64,000 bases of DNA from Amycolatopsis acidiphila (GTDB lineage Bacteria; Actinomycetota; Actinomycetes; Mycobacteriales; Pseudonocardiaceae): the NCBI RefSeq assembly GCF_021391495.1, contig NZ_CP090063.1, positions 3,844,001 to 3,908,000 on the forward strand. The letters run 5' to 3'. Made by a program: the position numbers and the translations under genes. This document shows positions 8,228 to 16,846 of the stretch, one piece after another (the first letter of the stretch is position 1; each line of letters opens with the position of its first letter). Below the pieces are notes generated by a model. It was not told where the DNA came from. It worked only from the letters and a program-made list of their open reading frames with translations, and made no database searches.

Positions 8228-9288
8228 CGGCGACGAAGGAACGGGAAAACCCGGTGAAGGCCCCGAAGGTGCCGCCCGCGTGGCGGGAGTCCACTTTGCT
8301 GCGTCACCTGTTCTGGTCGGTGCTGGGCCTGCTCGCGCTGTACCTGTTGTCGATCTCGCTCGACCCGTTCCGCAACCTGCAACTGGCCCAGATCTGCTAC
8401 ATGGCGATCGCGACGGCCGGGCTGACCGTGCTGTCCGGCCTCAGTGGACAGATCTCGCTCGGCCACGGCGCGTTCGTCGCGGTGGGCGCGTACTCGACCG
8501 CGTTGCTGCTGGAACACGAGCAGTGGCCGATCGCGCTGGTGCTCGTCGTCTCGGCCGCGATCACCGCCGCCCTCGGCGCGCTCGTCGGCGTCGCCGCCGC
8601 CCGCCTGCGCGGCCCGTACCTCGCCGGCGCGACCCTCGCGCTCGCGGTCGGCCTGCCGTCGCTGGCGGACTACCACGGGCTGCGCGAGGTCCTCGGCGGC
8701 GCCAACGGCCTGATCGTGACCCCGCCCCCGCCGCCGCTGTCGCTCGGCGAGTCGTTCCCGCTCGAGCGCTGGCAGGCCTGGATCGGCGGGCTGTGCCTGG
8801 TGATCGTGTTGTTCCTGCTGGCGAACCTGGTGCGCAGCCCGGTCGGGCGCAACATGCGGCTCGTCCGGGAGGACGAGGACGCCGCCGCGCTGTCCGGCGT
8901 GCACGTGGCCCGCACCCAGATCCTCGCGTTCTGGGTCAGCGCCGGCTGCGCCGGCCTCGCGGGCGGGCTGTTCGCGATGGTCAACAACCTTGCCTCACCC
9001 GGCGCGTTCACCCTCACCCTGTCGCTGTCGCTGCTGACCGCGGCGGTACTCGGCGGGATGGGCAGCCTCGCGGGAGCCGTGTACGGCGCGGTGATCGTGA
9101 CGCTGCTGCCCAACTGGTCCAACAACCTCGCGCAGTCGGCGAACCTGCCCCAGGAGGTCTACGCCAACGTGCCGCTGGTGCTCTACGGCGTCGTGCTGAT
9201 CGTGGTGATCATGCTCTTCCCCGGTGGCATCCAGTCCGGCGTCCGCTGGGCAGGGGTGTTCCTGCGCTCGAAGATCCGCCCCGAGTAA
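8224..9288 (+). CDS. ABC importer permease, LivM type
   Basis: A 354-residue permease with a ~30-residue charged N-terminus before the first helix. It carries the LivM motif GLSGQISLGHGAFVAVGAY near residue 75 and the coupling segment GRNMRLVREDEDAAALSGVHVARTQ near 215. About nine hydrophobic stretches are visible. It overlaps the LivH gene by 4 bp (ATGA) and is followed after 30 bp by the receptor gene. Confidence 0.92.
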   Translation: MTATKERENPVKAPKVPPAWRESTLLRHLFWSVLGLLALYLLSISLDPFRNLQLAQICYMAIATAGLTVLSGLSGQISLGHGAFVAVGAYSTALLLEHEQWPIALVLVVSAAITAALGALVGVAAARLRGPYLAGATLALAVGLPSLADYHGLREVLGGANGLIVTPPPPPLSLGESFPLERWQAWIGGLCLVIVLFLLANLVRSPVGRNMRLVREDEDAAALSGVHVARTQILAFWVSAGCAGLAGGLFAMVNNLASPGAFTLTLSLSLLTAAVLGGMGSLAGAVYGAVIVTLLPNWSNNLAQSANLPQEVYANVPLVLYGVVLIVVIMLFPGGIQSGVRWAGVFLRSKIRPE

Positions 9289-9318
9289 CACCCGAGAAAT
9301 TCCGGTGAAGGAGAAGAA

Positions 9319-10623
9319 ATGGCCGCTTCGAGACAGGTGCGGGCAGGTATCGCGCTGACCGCCGCACTGGCGCTGACGCTCAGCGCGTGCGCCGGGGGAG
9401 GGGGCGGCGGGAGCAGCACGCCCGGCGTCACCGACAACTCGGTGACCATCGGCAGCACCATCCCGCTGACCGGGCCCGCGGCCCCGGGCTACAGCGAGCA
9501 GGGCCCGGCGGCGAAGGCGTTCTTCGACTACGTCAACGCCAACGGCGGGGTCAACGGGCGCCAGATCAGCCTCAAGTACCTCGACGACGGCTACAACCCG
9601 GCGCAGACGGTGACGCTGACCAAGCAGCTGGTGTTGCAGGACAACGTGTTCGCGGTCGTCGGCGCGCTCGGCACCCCGACCCACACCAAGGTCGTGGACT
9701 TCCTCAACAGCTCCCGGGTGCCCGACCTGTTCGTCGCCTCGGGCTGCACCTGCTGGGACAACCCCAAGGAACACCCCTACACCTACGGCTGGCAGCCCGA
9801 CTACACCGTCGAGGGCAAGATCCTCGGCGACTACGTGAAGAAGAACTTCGCCGGGAAGAAGGTCGCCTACTTCTACCAGGACGACGACTTCGGCCGGGAC
9901 GGCATGAAGGGCCTGGACAAGTACATCGACCCGAGCCAGGTCGTGCAGCGCCAGCCCTACCAGCCGGGCAACACCGACGTGGCGGCGCAGGTCTCCGCGA
10001 TCGCCCGGTCGCAGGCCGACGTCGTGGTGCTCGAGACGATCCCCGCCTACACCGCGCTGTTCAAGCTGACTTCGCTGAAGCTGGGCTACAACCCGAAGCT
10101 GCTCGCCTCGAGCGTCGGCGCCGACCCGATCACCGTGTCGGGGCTGCTGGAGAACTTCGCCAAGCAGTCCGGCGCCTCGGTGAAGGGCTCGGACCTGATC
10201 GAGGGCCTGGTCACCAGCGCGTACCTGCCGGCGCTGAACGACATGAGCAACTCCTGGACGGCGTTGTTCAAGAAGATCCACGACCAGTACATCCCGAACG
10301 TTCCGTTCGACGGGAACGTGTACTACGCGATGTCCTACGCTTACACCTTCGTGCAGGCGCTGCAGGCGGCCGGGAAGAACCTGACCCGGCAGGGCCTGAT
10401 CGACGCGCTGAACAAGGGCGGCCTGCGCGGACCGGGCCTGGTGCCCTTCCGCTACGGCGCGGACAGCCACGCCGGGTTCACCGGCGGCCAGATCGCGATC
10501 GTGCAGAGCGGGGCGCAGGCCGCGCAGGGCACACCGGTCACCACGGACGACGCCGACGGGCCCGTCGTCCCGTACACCGAAAAGCAGCCGACGGCCCCGC
10601 CCAACGGGATCCCGGCGGCATGA
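9319..10623 (+). CDS. Substrate-binding lipoprotein of the HAAT-type importer
   Basis: A 434-residue periplasmic-binding-fold lipoprotein. The lipobox LSAC places the lipidated cysteine at residue 24, followed by a glycine/serine linker and then VTIGSTIPLTGPAAPGYSEQG, the start of a Peripla_BP_6 domain. An AAGGAGA ribosome site precedes the ATG. As last gene of the importer operon it decides specificity. The family also binds aromatic and short aliphatic acids, and the neighbouring CoA enzymes argue for an organic acid rather than leucine. A strong terminator hairpin follows immediately. Confidence 0.92.
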   Translation: MAASRQVRAGIALTAALALTLSACAGGGGGGSSTPGVTDNSVTIGSTIPLTGPAAPGYSEQGPAAKAFFDYVNANGGVNGRQISLKYLDDGYNPAQTVTLTKQLVLQDNVFAVVGALGTPTHTKVVDFLNSSRVPDLFVASGCTCWDNPKEHPYTYGWQPDYTVEGKILGDYVKKNFAGKKVAYFYQDDDFGRDGMKGLDKYIDPSQVVQRQPYQPGNTDVAAQVSAIARSQADVVVLETIPAYTALFKLTSLKLGYNPKLLASSVGADPITVSGLLENFAKQSGASVKGSDLIEGLVTSAYLPALNDMSNSWTALFKKIHDQYIPNVPFDGNVYYAMSYAYTFVQALQAAGKNLTRQGLIDALNKGGLRGPGLVPFRYGADSHAGFTGGQIAIVQSGAQAAQGTPVTTDDADGPVVPYTEKQPTAPPNGIPAA

Positions 10624-10625
10624 GC

Positions 10626-10666
10626 CCCGGGGGCGGGTGCCTACGCGCCGGGCACCCGCCCCCGGG
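10626..10666 (+). terminator. Terminator of the importer operon
   Basis: A perfect 16-bp GC-rich stem (10626-10641 with 10651-10666) around a 9-nt loop starts 3 bp after the receptor gene's stop codon. No U-tract is evident. It cleanly ends the five-gene operon before the TetR gene. Confidence 0.8.
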
Positions 10667-10749
10667 CCGGCCTCCACGACGGCGTGAAAACGGAATCGGA
10701 CCTGTGTGCCTGCGGTCGTCACCGCCGGGACATCCGGCACAATCGGGGC

Positions 10750-11340
10750 ATGACTGAGGTGGCAGGCAGCAAGAGAGCACAGATCACGCGCGCGGCACTG
10801 CTCGAGGCGGCGCGCGAGGTCTTTTCCGCTGCCGGCTATGACGCCGCCAACATGGTCGACATCGCCGACCGCGCCGGAGCCAGCATCGGCAGTCTCTACC
10901 ACCACTTCGCCGCCAAGTCCGACCTCTACATCACGCTGTACAACGAGTACCAGCGACGGCAGCAGCACCGCTCGGCACAGGCCTTCCGCACGGCGCTCGA
11001 CCGCGGTGAGAAGGACGCGCTGCAGCTGTTCATCATCGGCACCCGCGCCTACCTGGAAGGCTGCTGGGAGGAACGCGAGCTCGCCACGATGTTCCTCTCC
11101 GGCGGCGGTCCGGCCGGGTTCGGCCTGCTGACCCGGCAGCGGTTCCGCGAGTGGCTGCACGCGAACTCCACCCTCACCAACGGCCACACCCGGCCGTTGA
11201 GCGAGATGCTCGTGCTGTGCCTGACCGCGATGGCCACCGAGGCGGGACGAGAGGTCGCGAGCGCGCCCAGCCGCGCCAAGGCCCGCCGGATGGTCGACGA
11301 GGTCCTCGAACTGATGCGGCGGCTGTACCCCAGCTCGTAG
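10750..11340 (+). CDS. TetR-family transcriptional regulator
   Basis: A 196-residue regulator. The N-terminal HTH is classical: ITRAALLEAAREVFSAAGYDA, then MVDIADRAGASIGSLYHHFAAKSDLY around residues 12-60. The C-terminal ligand domain is not specific enough to assign. ATG 10750 was preferred because the HTH begins 12 residues later; a CACAAT box 6 nt upstream suggests a leaderless message. It lies directly downstream of the importer operon and may recognise the repeats at 5671-5685 and 5802-5818. Target and ligand are inferred. Confidence 0.9.
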   Translation: MTEVAGSKRAQITRAALLEAAREVFSAAGYDAANMVDIADRAGASIGSLYHHFAAKSDLYITLYNEYQRRQQHRSAQAFRTALDRGEKDALQLFIIGTRAYLEGCWEERELATMFLSGGGPAGFGLLTRQRFREWLHANSTLTNGHTRPLSEMLVLCLTAMATEAGREVASAPSRAKARRMVDEVLELMRRLYPSS

Positions 11341-11350
11341 CTGTGCTTGG

Positions 11351-12484
11351 TCAGGCCAGCGCGGTGAACATCTCCAGCAGCCCCTGTGGCGCGTCGGCGC
11401 GGAAGCACAGCTCCAGGGTCGCCGCGGAGCTCGCCGCCGCCTCCGCCGCACGGGCGAACATCGTCGCCTCGTAGCCGGCCAGCGCCGCCTCCATGTCGTC
11501 CGGGCGGGCCGCGAGCGCGAGGCCGAGCTCGGCGCCGTCGATCATCGCGAGGTTCGCGCCCTCCCCGGCGAAGGGGGACATCAGGTGCGCGGCGTCGCCG
11601 AGCAGGGTCACGCCGGGCACGCGGTCCCAGCGGTGCCCGACGGGCAGGGCGTGTATCCGGCGCGGGACGAGGTCGCCGTCGGCCTCGGCGAGCAGCGCCC
11701 GCAGGCTCTCGTCCCAGTCGTCGAACTCGGCGAGCACGGCGGCCTTGGCGGCCGCGGGATCGGTGAAGTCGGTGCCGGACAACCAGTCCTCGGCGGCCCG
11801 CACCCCGGCGTAGACGTGCACGCTGCCGTCGGGCTTCCGGTGCGAGAGGAACCCCTTGCCCGCACCGAGCGCGAACAGCATCCCCTCGCCGGCGACCGCG
11901 GCGCAGCCGGGATGGCGGACGTCGGCGTCGAGCAGGTCCGCCTCCACAAAGGACACCCCGGCGTATTCGGGTGCCGCTGCGGACAGCAGGGGCCGGACAC
12001 GGGACCAGGCGCCGTCGGCGCCGATCAGCAGGCCGGTGGTGAACGACGTGCCGTCCGCGAGCGTGACCTCGTGCCGCCCGGCACCGAGCGGGCGGGCACC
12101 GGTGACCTTGGCGCCCCAGCGGACCATGCCCTCGGGCAGTGACCCGAGCAGCAGGTCGCGCAGGGCACCGCGCTCGACCTCCGGGCGGCCGTGCCCGTCG
12201 CCGGCCTCCTCGCTGAGGTGGACGACGCCGTGCTTGTCGAGCACGCGCACGGCCTCACCGCCCTCGTGGATCAGCGATCGGAACGGCTCGTGCAGGCCCG
12301 CGCTGCGCAGTGCGGCCTGCCCGGTGTCCTCGTGGATGTCGAGCATGCTGCCCTGGGGGCGGTCGGCGGGGGAGGCGGCGAGGTCGAAGACGGTGGCCCG
12401 GATGCCGTGGACGTGCAGCACGCGCGCCAGGGTGAGGCCGCCGAGACCGGCGCCGATGACGGCGATGGGGTGGTGTTCGGTCAT
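11351..12484 (-). CDS. Tet(X)-like FAD-dependent monooxygenase
   Basis: A 377-residue group A flavoprotein monooxygenase. Evidence: the N-terminal dinucleotide motif VIGAGLGGLTLA at residues 8-19, the second FAD motif with LLGDAAHLMSPFAGEGANLA near 290, and a GADGAWS segment near 150. Two regions resemble the tetracycline-oxidising enzyme Tet(X): SMLDIHEDTGQAALRSAGL (compare its LDLHKGSGQEAM) and PEVERGALRDLLLGSL (compare PEINRNDLRAILLNSL). Hydroxylation of a polyketide or aromatic drug is therefore plausible, but the substrate is not proven. Its ATG overlaps the stop of the TetR gene, so regulator and enzyme are one transcript. Confidence 0.85.
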   Translation of the reverse strand: MTEHHPIAVIGAGLGGLTLARVLHVHGIRATVFDLAASPADRPQGSMLDIHEDTGQAALRSAGLHEPFRSLIHEGGEAVRVLDKHGVVHLSEEAGDGHGRPEVERGALRDLLLGSLPEGMVRWGAKVTGARPLGAGRHEVTLADGTSFTTGLLIGADGAWSRVRPLLSAAAPEYAGVSFVEADLLDADVRHPGCAAVAGEGMLFALGAGKGFLSHRKPDGSVHVYAGVRAAEDWLSGTDFTDPAAAKAAVLAEFDDWDESLRALLAEADGDLVPRRIHALPVGHRWDRVPGVTLLGDAAHLMSPFAGEGANLAMIDGAELGLALAARPDDMEAALAGYEATMFARAAEAAASSAATLELCFRADAPQGLLEMFTALA

Positions 12485-13257
12485 GATCGCTCCTGGGAGG
12501 TCGGGGTGCGCGGGGTGTAGGCGATGCCGTTGACGAGCACCCGGAACCCCCACGCGAGGCGTTCGTCCGGGGTGCCGGACAGCAGGTCGGCGCCGATCGC
12601 GGCGATGTGCGGATGAGACGGGCCGCGCACGGCCCGCGCGAGCGCGTTCCAGTCGTGCTCGCCGGGGCTCGTGCCGGGGTTCGCGGCGGAGTGCTTTGCG
12701 GGTCCGGTGCCGGAGTGCTCGGCCATGGAGTGCTCGGCGGATCCGGTGCCGGGGCCCGCGGCGGAGTGCTCGGCGGCGGTCGCGGTGCCGTGCTGCAGCA
12801 GCACGTCCACCCCCCAGGCCGCCTGCGCCCGCGGTACGCCGCCCTCGTCCAGCAGTGCGAGCAGCGCCTCGATCAGCTCGAGGTAGTGCTTGCCGCTGGG
12901 ACGGGCGACGACGGCGGAGCGGGCCAGCCCGGGATGGTCGAACAGTACGGCGGTGTAGGACGTGAGCACCGCGATGAGCCGGTCGCGCCAGTCGCCCCGT
13001 GCGTGCACGGGAGCCAGGTCGACCGTGCCCAGCAGCTCGTCGAGCACCGCGGCGTGCAGCTCCGCGGTGTTGGCGACGTAGACGTAGAGCGAAGCCGCGC
13101 CGGTGTCGAGCTCCTGCGCGAGCCGGCGCATGGTCACCTTCTGCAGGCCCTCGGCCCGCATGATCCCGACCGCCGCGGCGATGATGCCCGCCCTCGTGAG
13201 GGCCGGCTTCGCCGGGCGTTCGCGACGACTGGGGGTCCGTTCCGATCCGGTGGCCAT
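12481..13257 (-). CDS. TetR-family repressor with TetR_C-type ligand domain
   Basis: A 258-residue regulator with an N-terminal HTH (residues ~17-70: LTRAGIIAAAVGIMRAEGL, then MRRLAQELDTGAASLYVYVANTAEL). The TGAASLYVYV wording is typical of the class that includes the tetracycline repressor itself. A low-complexity insertion (repeats of AEHS, GPG and SAE around residues 165-205) is unusual and may be a flexible loop. It overlaps the monooxygenase gene by 4 bp and is preceded by operator-like palindromes at 13268-13327, consistent with autorepression and drug-inducible expression of the enzyme. Confidence 0.9.
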   Translation of the reverse strand: MATGSERTPSRRERPAKPALTRAGIIAAAVGIMRAEGLQKVTMRRLAQELDTGAASLYVYVANTAELHAAVLDELLGTVDLAPVHARGDWRDRLIAVLTSYTAVLFDHPGLARSAVVARPSGKHYLELIEALLALLDEGGVPRAQAAWGVDVLLQHGTATAAEHSAAGPGTGSAEHSMAEHSGTGPAKHSAANPGTSPGEHDWNALARAVRGPSHPHIAAIGADLLSGTPDERLAWGFRVLVNGIAYTPRTPTSQERS

Positions 13258-13267
13258 GCGGCCACTG

Positions 13268-13327
13268 TAGCGAACGTGTTCGTCACGAACAAGTTCGCTA
13301 CAAACACGTTCGTAGCGAACTTGTTCG
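13268..13327. promoter_or_regulatory. Tandem operator palindromes upstream of the TetR/monooxygenase operon
   Basis: The first element (13268-13300) is a 33-bp near-perfect palindrome with outer arms TAGCGAAC and GTTCGCTA. An overlapping second pair is GTTCGCTAC (13293-13301) and GTAGCGAAC (13312-13320), extended by CGAACTTGTTCG (13316-13327). Such repeated TTCGCTA/TAGCGAA arms, 10-70 bp before the repressor's start, are a typical TetR operator layout. A further copy of the CGAACGTGTTCG core sits at 13408-13419. Confidence 0.7.
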
Positions 13328-13818
13328 ATGTGACCGGGGTCGTTCTCTTTCTCGCGAGATATCCAGGTAGAAGAGTTCTTCGCGCGAGTGGCTGCCGGGG
13401 CAGGAGACGAACGTGTTCGCTCGGTCTCGCTGGGCGGCTCGGCGGTGCGTCAGTGCATCGTTGGTCGGCCGGTCACTGGGTCCCTGCGGCGAGGCGGTTG
13501 GGGTGATCGAGGTGATCGCGGTGGTTGGGGTGGTCCCTGCGGCGAGGCGCTCACTGTCGGTCGCCGCGGTCGAGGTGGCCGAGCGCGAGCACGGCGGCGC
13601 CCACGCCGCCGACGCCAAGCCGCCGCGCGAGCACGTCGGCCCAAGCCGCTGCGTGAGCGCCACGCCCAAGCCGCCGGGCAAACACGGCGGGCACCTCCGC
13701 GGCGAGCCGGAGCAGCTCGCGGACGGCCCGGCCGGTTTCCAAGCCGGGCGCGGGTGTGGGCGTCACCGGATCAGGGCAGCCTGGGCGCTGGACAATCGAG
13801 TGATCTCCGGGAGACCCC
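13328..13818. other. Gene-poor stretch with an extra operator core and a short direct repeat
   Basis: No convincing gene is visible. The stretch holds the isolated operator core CGAACGTGTTCG (13408-13419) and a perfect 18-bp direct repeat, GGTCCCTGCGGCGAGGCG, at 13479-13496 and 13532-13549. A minus-strand reading frame at about 13551-13750 has protein-like helical composition (LLRLAAEVPAVFARRLGRG) but no start signal or family and is left uncalled. Confidence 0.5.
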
Positions 13819-14808
13819 ATGACCGCAGCACACCTCGTCGGCCGCCTGGCGGACACGCTTCTCGACCGCACCGTGCTCGGCGGCTACCCCCGCTGGGGGC
13901 TGGAGCTGCGCCGCAGGCTGCCCGGCTGGCCCGCGGACCCCGCGCCGGGCGCGCTGCGCGGCCGGTCGGTGCTGATCACCGGCGCCAACTCCGGGCTCGG
14001 CAAGGCCACGGCCGCGGGAGTGGCCCGCCTGGGCGCGTGCGCGCACCTGCTCGTGCGCGACCCCGTCAAGGGCGAACACGCCCGCGCGGAGCTGCTGGCC
14101 GAGATCCCGGGAGCCGACGTGCGGCTGTGGTGCTGCGACGTCTCCGACCTCGAGGACGTGCAGCGGTTCACCGCGAAGTTCGCCGCCGCCGAGTCGAAGC
14201 TCGACGTCCTCGTGCACAACGCCGGGGTGCTGCCCGACCGGCGCACGACCAGCGCCCAGGGCCATGAGCAGACGCTGGCCACCCATGTGCTCGGCCCGCT
14301 GCGGATGACCGAGTCGCTCCGCCCGCACCTGCGCGCGGCCGGCGCCGCCCGGGTGATCCTGCTGTCCTCCGGCGGCATGTACACCCAGAAACTCCCCACC
14401 GGGGACCTCGAGTACCGCGACGGGTCGTACCGCGGCGCGACCGCCTACGCCCGCACCAAACGCGTCCAGGTCGCGCTGCTGCCGATCCTCGCCCAGCGGT
14501 GGGCCGCCGACGGCATCCGCGTGCACGGCACCCATCCCGGCTGGGCCGACACCCCCGGCGTCGCCGACTCGCTGCCCGGGTTCCACAGGCTCACCGGCCG
14601 CATCCTGCGCGATCCCGCGCAGGGCGCGGACACCACCGTCTGGCTCGCCGCCACCACACCCGCGCCGCCGGGCGGGCAGCTCTGGCACGACCGCCGTCCG
14701 CGTCCGGCCGACCTCGTGCCGTGGACCCACGCGAGCGATGCCGACCGGCAGGCGGTGTGGGCCGAATGCGCCCGCGCCGCCGGGATCGACCCGGGGGAGA
14801 CCGGGTGA
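13819..14808 (+). CDS. Short-chain dehydrogenase/reductase
   Basis: A 329-residue SDR. After a ~45-residue leader come the cofactor motif TGANSGLGKATA, the NAG motif (LVHNAGVLPD), the catalytic serine in ILLSSGGMYTQ and the YxxxK pair in AYARTKRVQ. The extended N-terminus and the wording WGLELRRRLPGWP resemble the DHRS12-like group. It would oxidise or reduce a lipophilic alcohol or ketone with NAD(P). Start at 13819 is supported by GGGAG upstream. It is the first gene in a short plus-strand run with the phosphodiesterase; no regulator is obviously linked. Confidence 0.87.
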   Translation: MTAAHLVGRLADTLLDRTVLGGYPRWGLELRRRLPGWPADPAPGALRGRSVLITGANSGLGKATAAGVARLGACAHLLVRDPVKGEHARAELLAEIPGADVRLWCCDVSDLEDVQRFTAKFAAAESKLDVLVHNAGVLPDRRTTSAQGHEQTLATHVLGPLRMTESLRPHLRAAGAARVILLSSGGMYTQKLPTGDLEYRDGSYRGATAYARTKRVQVALLPILAQRWAADGIRVHGTHPGWADTPGVADSLPGFHRLTGRILRDPAQGADTTVWLAATTPAPPGGQLWHDRRPRPADLVPWTHASDADRQAVWAECARAAGIDPGETG

Positions 14809-14936
14809 CCGCCCGGAAACCTGGCCGCCACCCGTCCCAAGGCGTCGCGGTGCGGCGTGCACCGAAAACCAGGCGGCGATCGCGCCTGGATGACTTAGCC
14901 TCACGGGGACGACCGACCCCCTCGGAGGCGACCGCC

Positions 14937-15677
14937 ATGATCGTGCTGGCCCACCTCAGCGACACCCACCTCGACGGCAGCGAACACCGGGCGGCGCGGG
15001 CGAAGCGGGTGCTGGACTACCTCACCGATCTGCCCGGCCCTGTCGCGGCCGTGCTGGTCACCGGCGACCTCGCCGACCACGGCACACCGGCCGAGTACGA
15101 GGAGGTGCGCAAGACACTGGCTTCGGCGAACCCGGTGTTCACCTGCCCCGGCAACCACGACGTCCGCGAGTCCTACCGCTCGGTCCTGCTGGGCGAGCGG
15201 GCCGGGGGCGGCCCGGTCAACCGCCTGCACCACGCGGGCGGCGCGGTCTTCGCGATGTGCGACTCCTCGATCCCCGGCCGCGACGAGGGCTACCTCGACG
15301 ACGAGACGCTCGCCTGGCTCGGCGACGCGCTCGCCGCCACCGACGCCGACACCCCGGTGTTCGTGTGCTTCCACCACCCGCCGGTGCGGCTGCACAGCCC
15401 GTTCATCGACGGGACCCGCCAGCGCGGCGAGGAGCGGCTCGCGGCGCTGCTCGCCCGGTACCCGCAGGTCGTCGCGGTGCTGTGCGGGCACGCGCACACC
15501 GGCGCCGCGAGCAGTTTCGCGGGCAAGCCGCTGCGCGTCGCGCCCGGTGTGGTGTCCACGCTCAAGCTGCCCTGGGAGCACCGCGACGACCTGGACTACG
15601 ACCTGCCCCCGGCCATCGCGTTCCACGTCCTCGACGACGACCGCCGGCTGACCACGCACTACCGCGTCGTCCCCTGA
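14937..15677 (+). CDS. Class III metallophosphoesterase (CpdA-like)
   Basis: A 246-residue calcineurin-like phosphoesterase with all metal-binding blocks in order: SDTHLDG (residues 8-14), VTGDLADHG, CPGNHDVRE, FHHPPV and VLCGHAHTGA. This set defines CpdA-type enzymes, which hydrolyse cyclic nucleotides or other phosphodiesters at a di-metal centre. A CGGAGG ribosome site precedes the ATG. It ends one base before the stop of the convergent methyltransferase gene. The true substrate, cAMP or otherwise, cannot be told from sequence. Confidence 0.88.
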   Translation: MIVLAHLSDTHLDGSEHRAARAKRVLDYLTDLPGPVAAVLVTGDLADHGTPAEYEEVRKTLASANPVFTCPGNHDVRESYRSVLLGERAGGGPVNRLHHAGGAVFAMCDSSIPGRDEGYLDDETLAWLGDALAATDADTPVFVCFHHPPVRLHSPFIDGTRQRGEERLAALLARYPQVVAVLCGHAHTGAASSFAGKPLRVAPGVVSTLKLPWEHRDDLDYDLPPAIAFHVLDDDRRLTTHYRVVP

Positions 15678-16586
15678 TCACCGGGTGGCGCTGAGCAGCC
15701 ACACCCCGACCCGGTCCGGGGCGCCGTGGTCGAAGACGTCGGGCACCGGGCGGCCGTGGCGGCGTGTCTCGGCCGCGATGTCGGTGACCTCGGCCGTCCA
15801 GCCGTGGCGGGCCACCCACGGCGCCGGCTCGGTGTCCGGGCCGCGCCGCACGAGGTTGGCCATCATCATCGCCGACACCCGTTCCGCCTCGTCGGTCGCG
15901 CGGGAGGTCATGGTGGCCTCGTCGACCACCCGCTCCGGGTACTCGGTCAGCAGCCACGCCCGCCCGCGCGACTGCGCGGTGACGGCGGCCAGCAGGCGCT
16001 CGCTGTCCCCGGTGGTCAAGTACATCAGCAGCCCCTCGGCCACCCACACGACCGGTTCCCCCGGCCGGAAGCCCGCCGCGAGGAGGTCACCACTCCAGTC
16101 CGCGCGCAGGTCCACCCCGATCGGCACGCGGCGGCACGACGCCCGTGCGTGGTGGCGGGAGAGCACCGCGTCCTTGAAGTCGAGCACGGAGGCGTTGTCC
16201 AGTTCGAACACCGTCGTGTCCGGCGGCAGCGCCAGCCGGTACGGGCGGGTGTCCATGCTCGCCGCCACCAGCACCACCTGCCGGGCCCCGGCCGCGACGG
16301 CACGCAGGATGTGCTCGTCGTAGAACGGGGTGCGCAGCGTGAAGTACGAGCTGAACGCCGCCCACAGCGGGGAGACCTTGTCGTCGCGGGCCATGCCGAT
16401 GCGGGGCAGGCCGGCACCGGTGAACGCGGTGGCCTCGGCGATGAACAGGCGCGCCCACGGGTCGTCGAAGAGCCTGTCGGGGCGAGCGGTCTCCTGGGCG
16501 CGCGCGTACGCGGTGAGCAGCGCCGTGGCGCGCACCCCTTCCGGTGCGGTCACTCGCTTCACGCCCATCGCCCCCAGGCTCGACAT
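15678..16586 (-). CDS. SAM-dependent methyltransferase (PPM1/LCMT-like, actinobacterial type)
   Basis: A 302-residue class I methyltransferase of the leucine-carboxyl-methyltransferase-like family that is expanded in mycobacteria and relatives. Markers are an ALLTAYARAQET opening, FDDPWARLFI, the SAM-binding VVLVAASMDTRPYRL near residue 100, FELDNASVLDFK, and WVAEGLLMYL. Substrates of this family are mostly unknown, with some O-methylating polyketides. It has its own ~260-bp upstream region and converges with the phosphodiesterase. Confidence 0.88.
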   Translation of the reverse strand: MSSLGAMGVKRVTAPEGVRATALLTAYARAQETARPDRLFDDPWARLFIAEATAFTGAGLPRIGMARDDKVSPLWAAFSSYFTLRTPFYDEHILRAVAAGARQVVLVAASMDTRPYRLALPPDTTVFELDNASVLDFKDAVLSRHHARASCRRVPIGVDLRADWSGDLLAAGFRPGEPVVWVAEGLLMYLTTGDSERLLAAVTAQSRGRAWLLTEYPERVVDEATMTSRATDEAERVSAMMMANLVRRGPDTEPAPWVARHGWTAEVTDIAAETRRHGRPVPDVFDHGAPDRVGVWLLSATR

Positions 16587-16811
16587 TGAATCACCGGAAA
16601 CGATAGCGAAGCGTGTCGGCCTTGGTCCCTCCCACGTTGGGACTTACGGCCGTATCGGGTGTGCGCCGAACGGCGCAGACTGTTTCGCACGTGCTGGTGT
16701 TCGGGACACCGGTACGGCGGGGGCGGGTGGCGGTCAATCGGGGACACGCCGCTCGCACGGAGCGTTCCGCGACGGCCGGTCGGGGCGACACAGCCGGGTC
16801 GGAAGCTCCCC

Positions 16812-16845
16812 GCTGGGGCAGTCCGGATCACCGGGCTGCCCCAGC
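16812..16845 (-). terminator. Terminator after the 16.8-17.5 kb gene
   Basis: A 15-bp stem with a single G-T wobble (16812-16826 with 16831-16845) and an ATCA loop lies 1 bp beyond the stop codon of the minus-strand hypothetical gene. The remaining gap to 16587 has a smaller TGCGCC/GGCGCA hairpin and presumably the methyltransferase promoter. Confidence 0.75.
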
Positions 16846-16846
16846 T

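Noticed and set aside
13551..13871. Minus-strand 106-codon frame overlapping the SDR start
   Set aside because: No ribosome site, no family, and it runs across the SDR start; only its Ala/Leu-rich middle looks protein-like.
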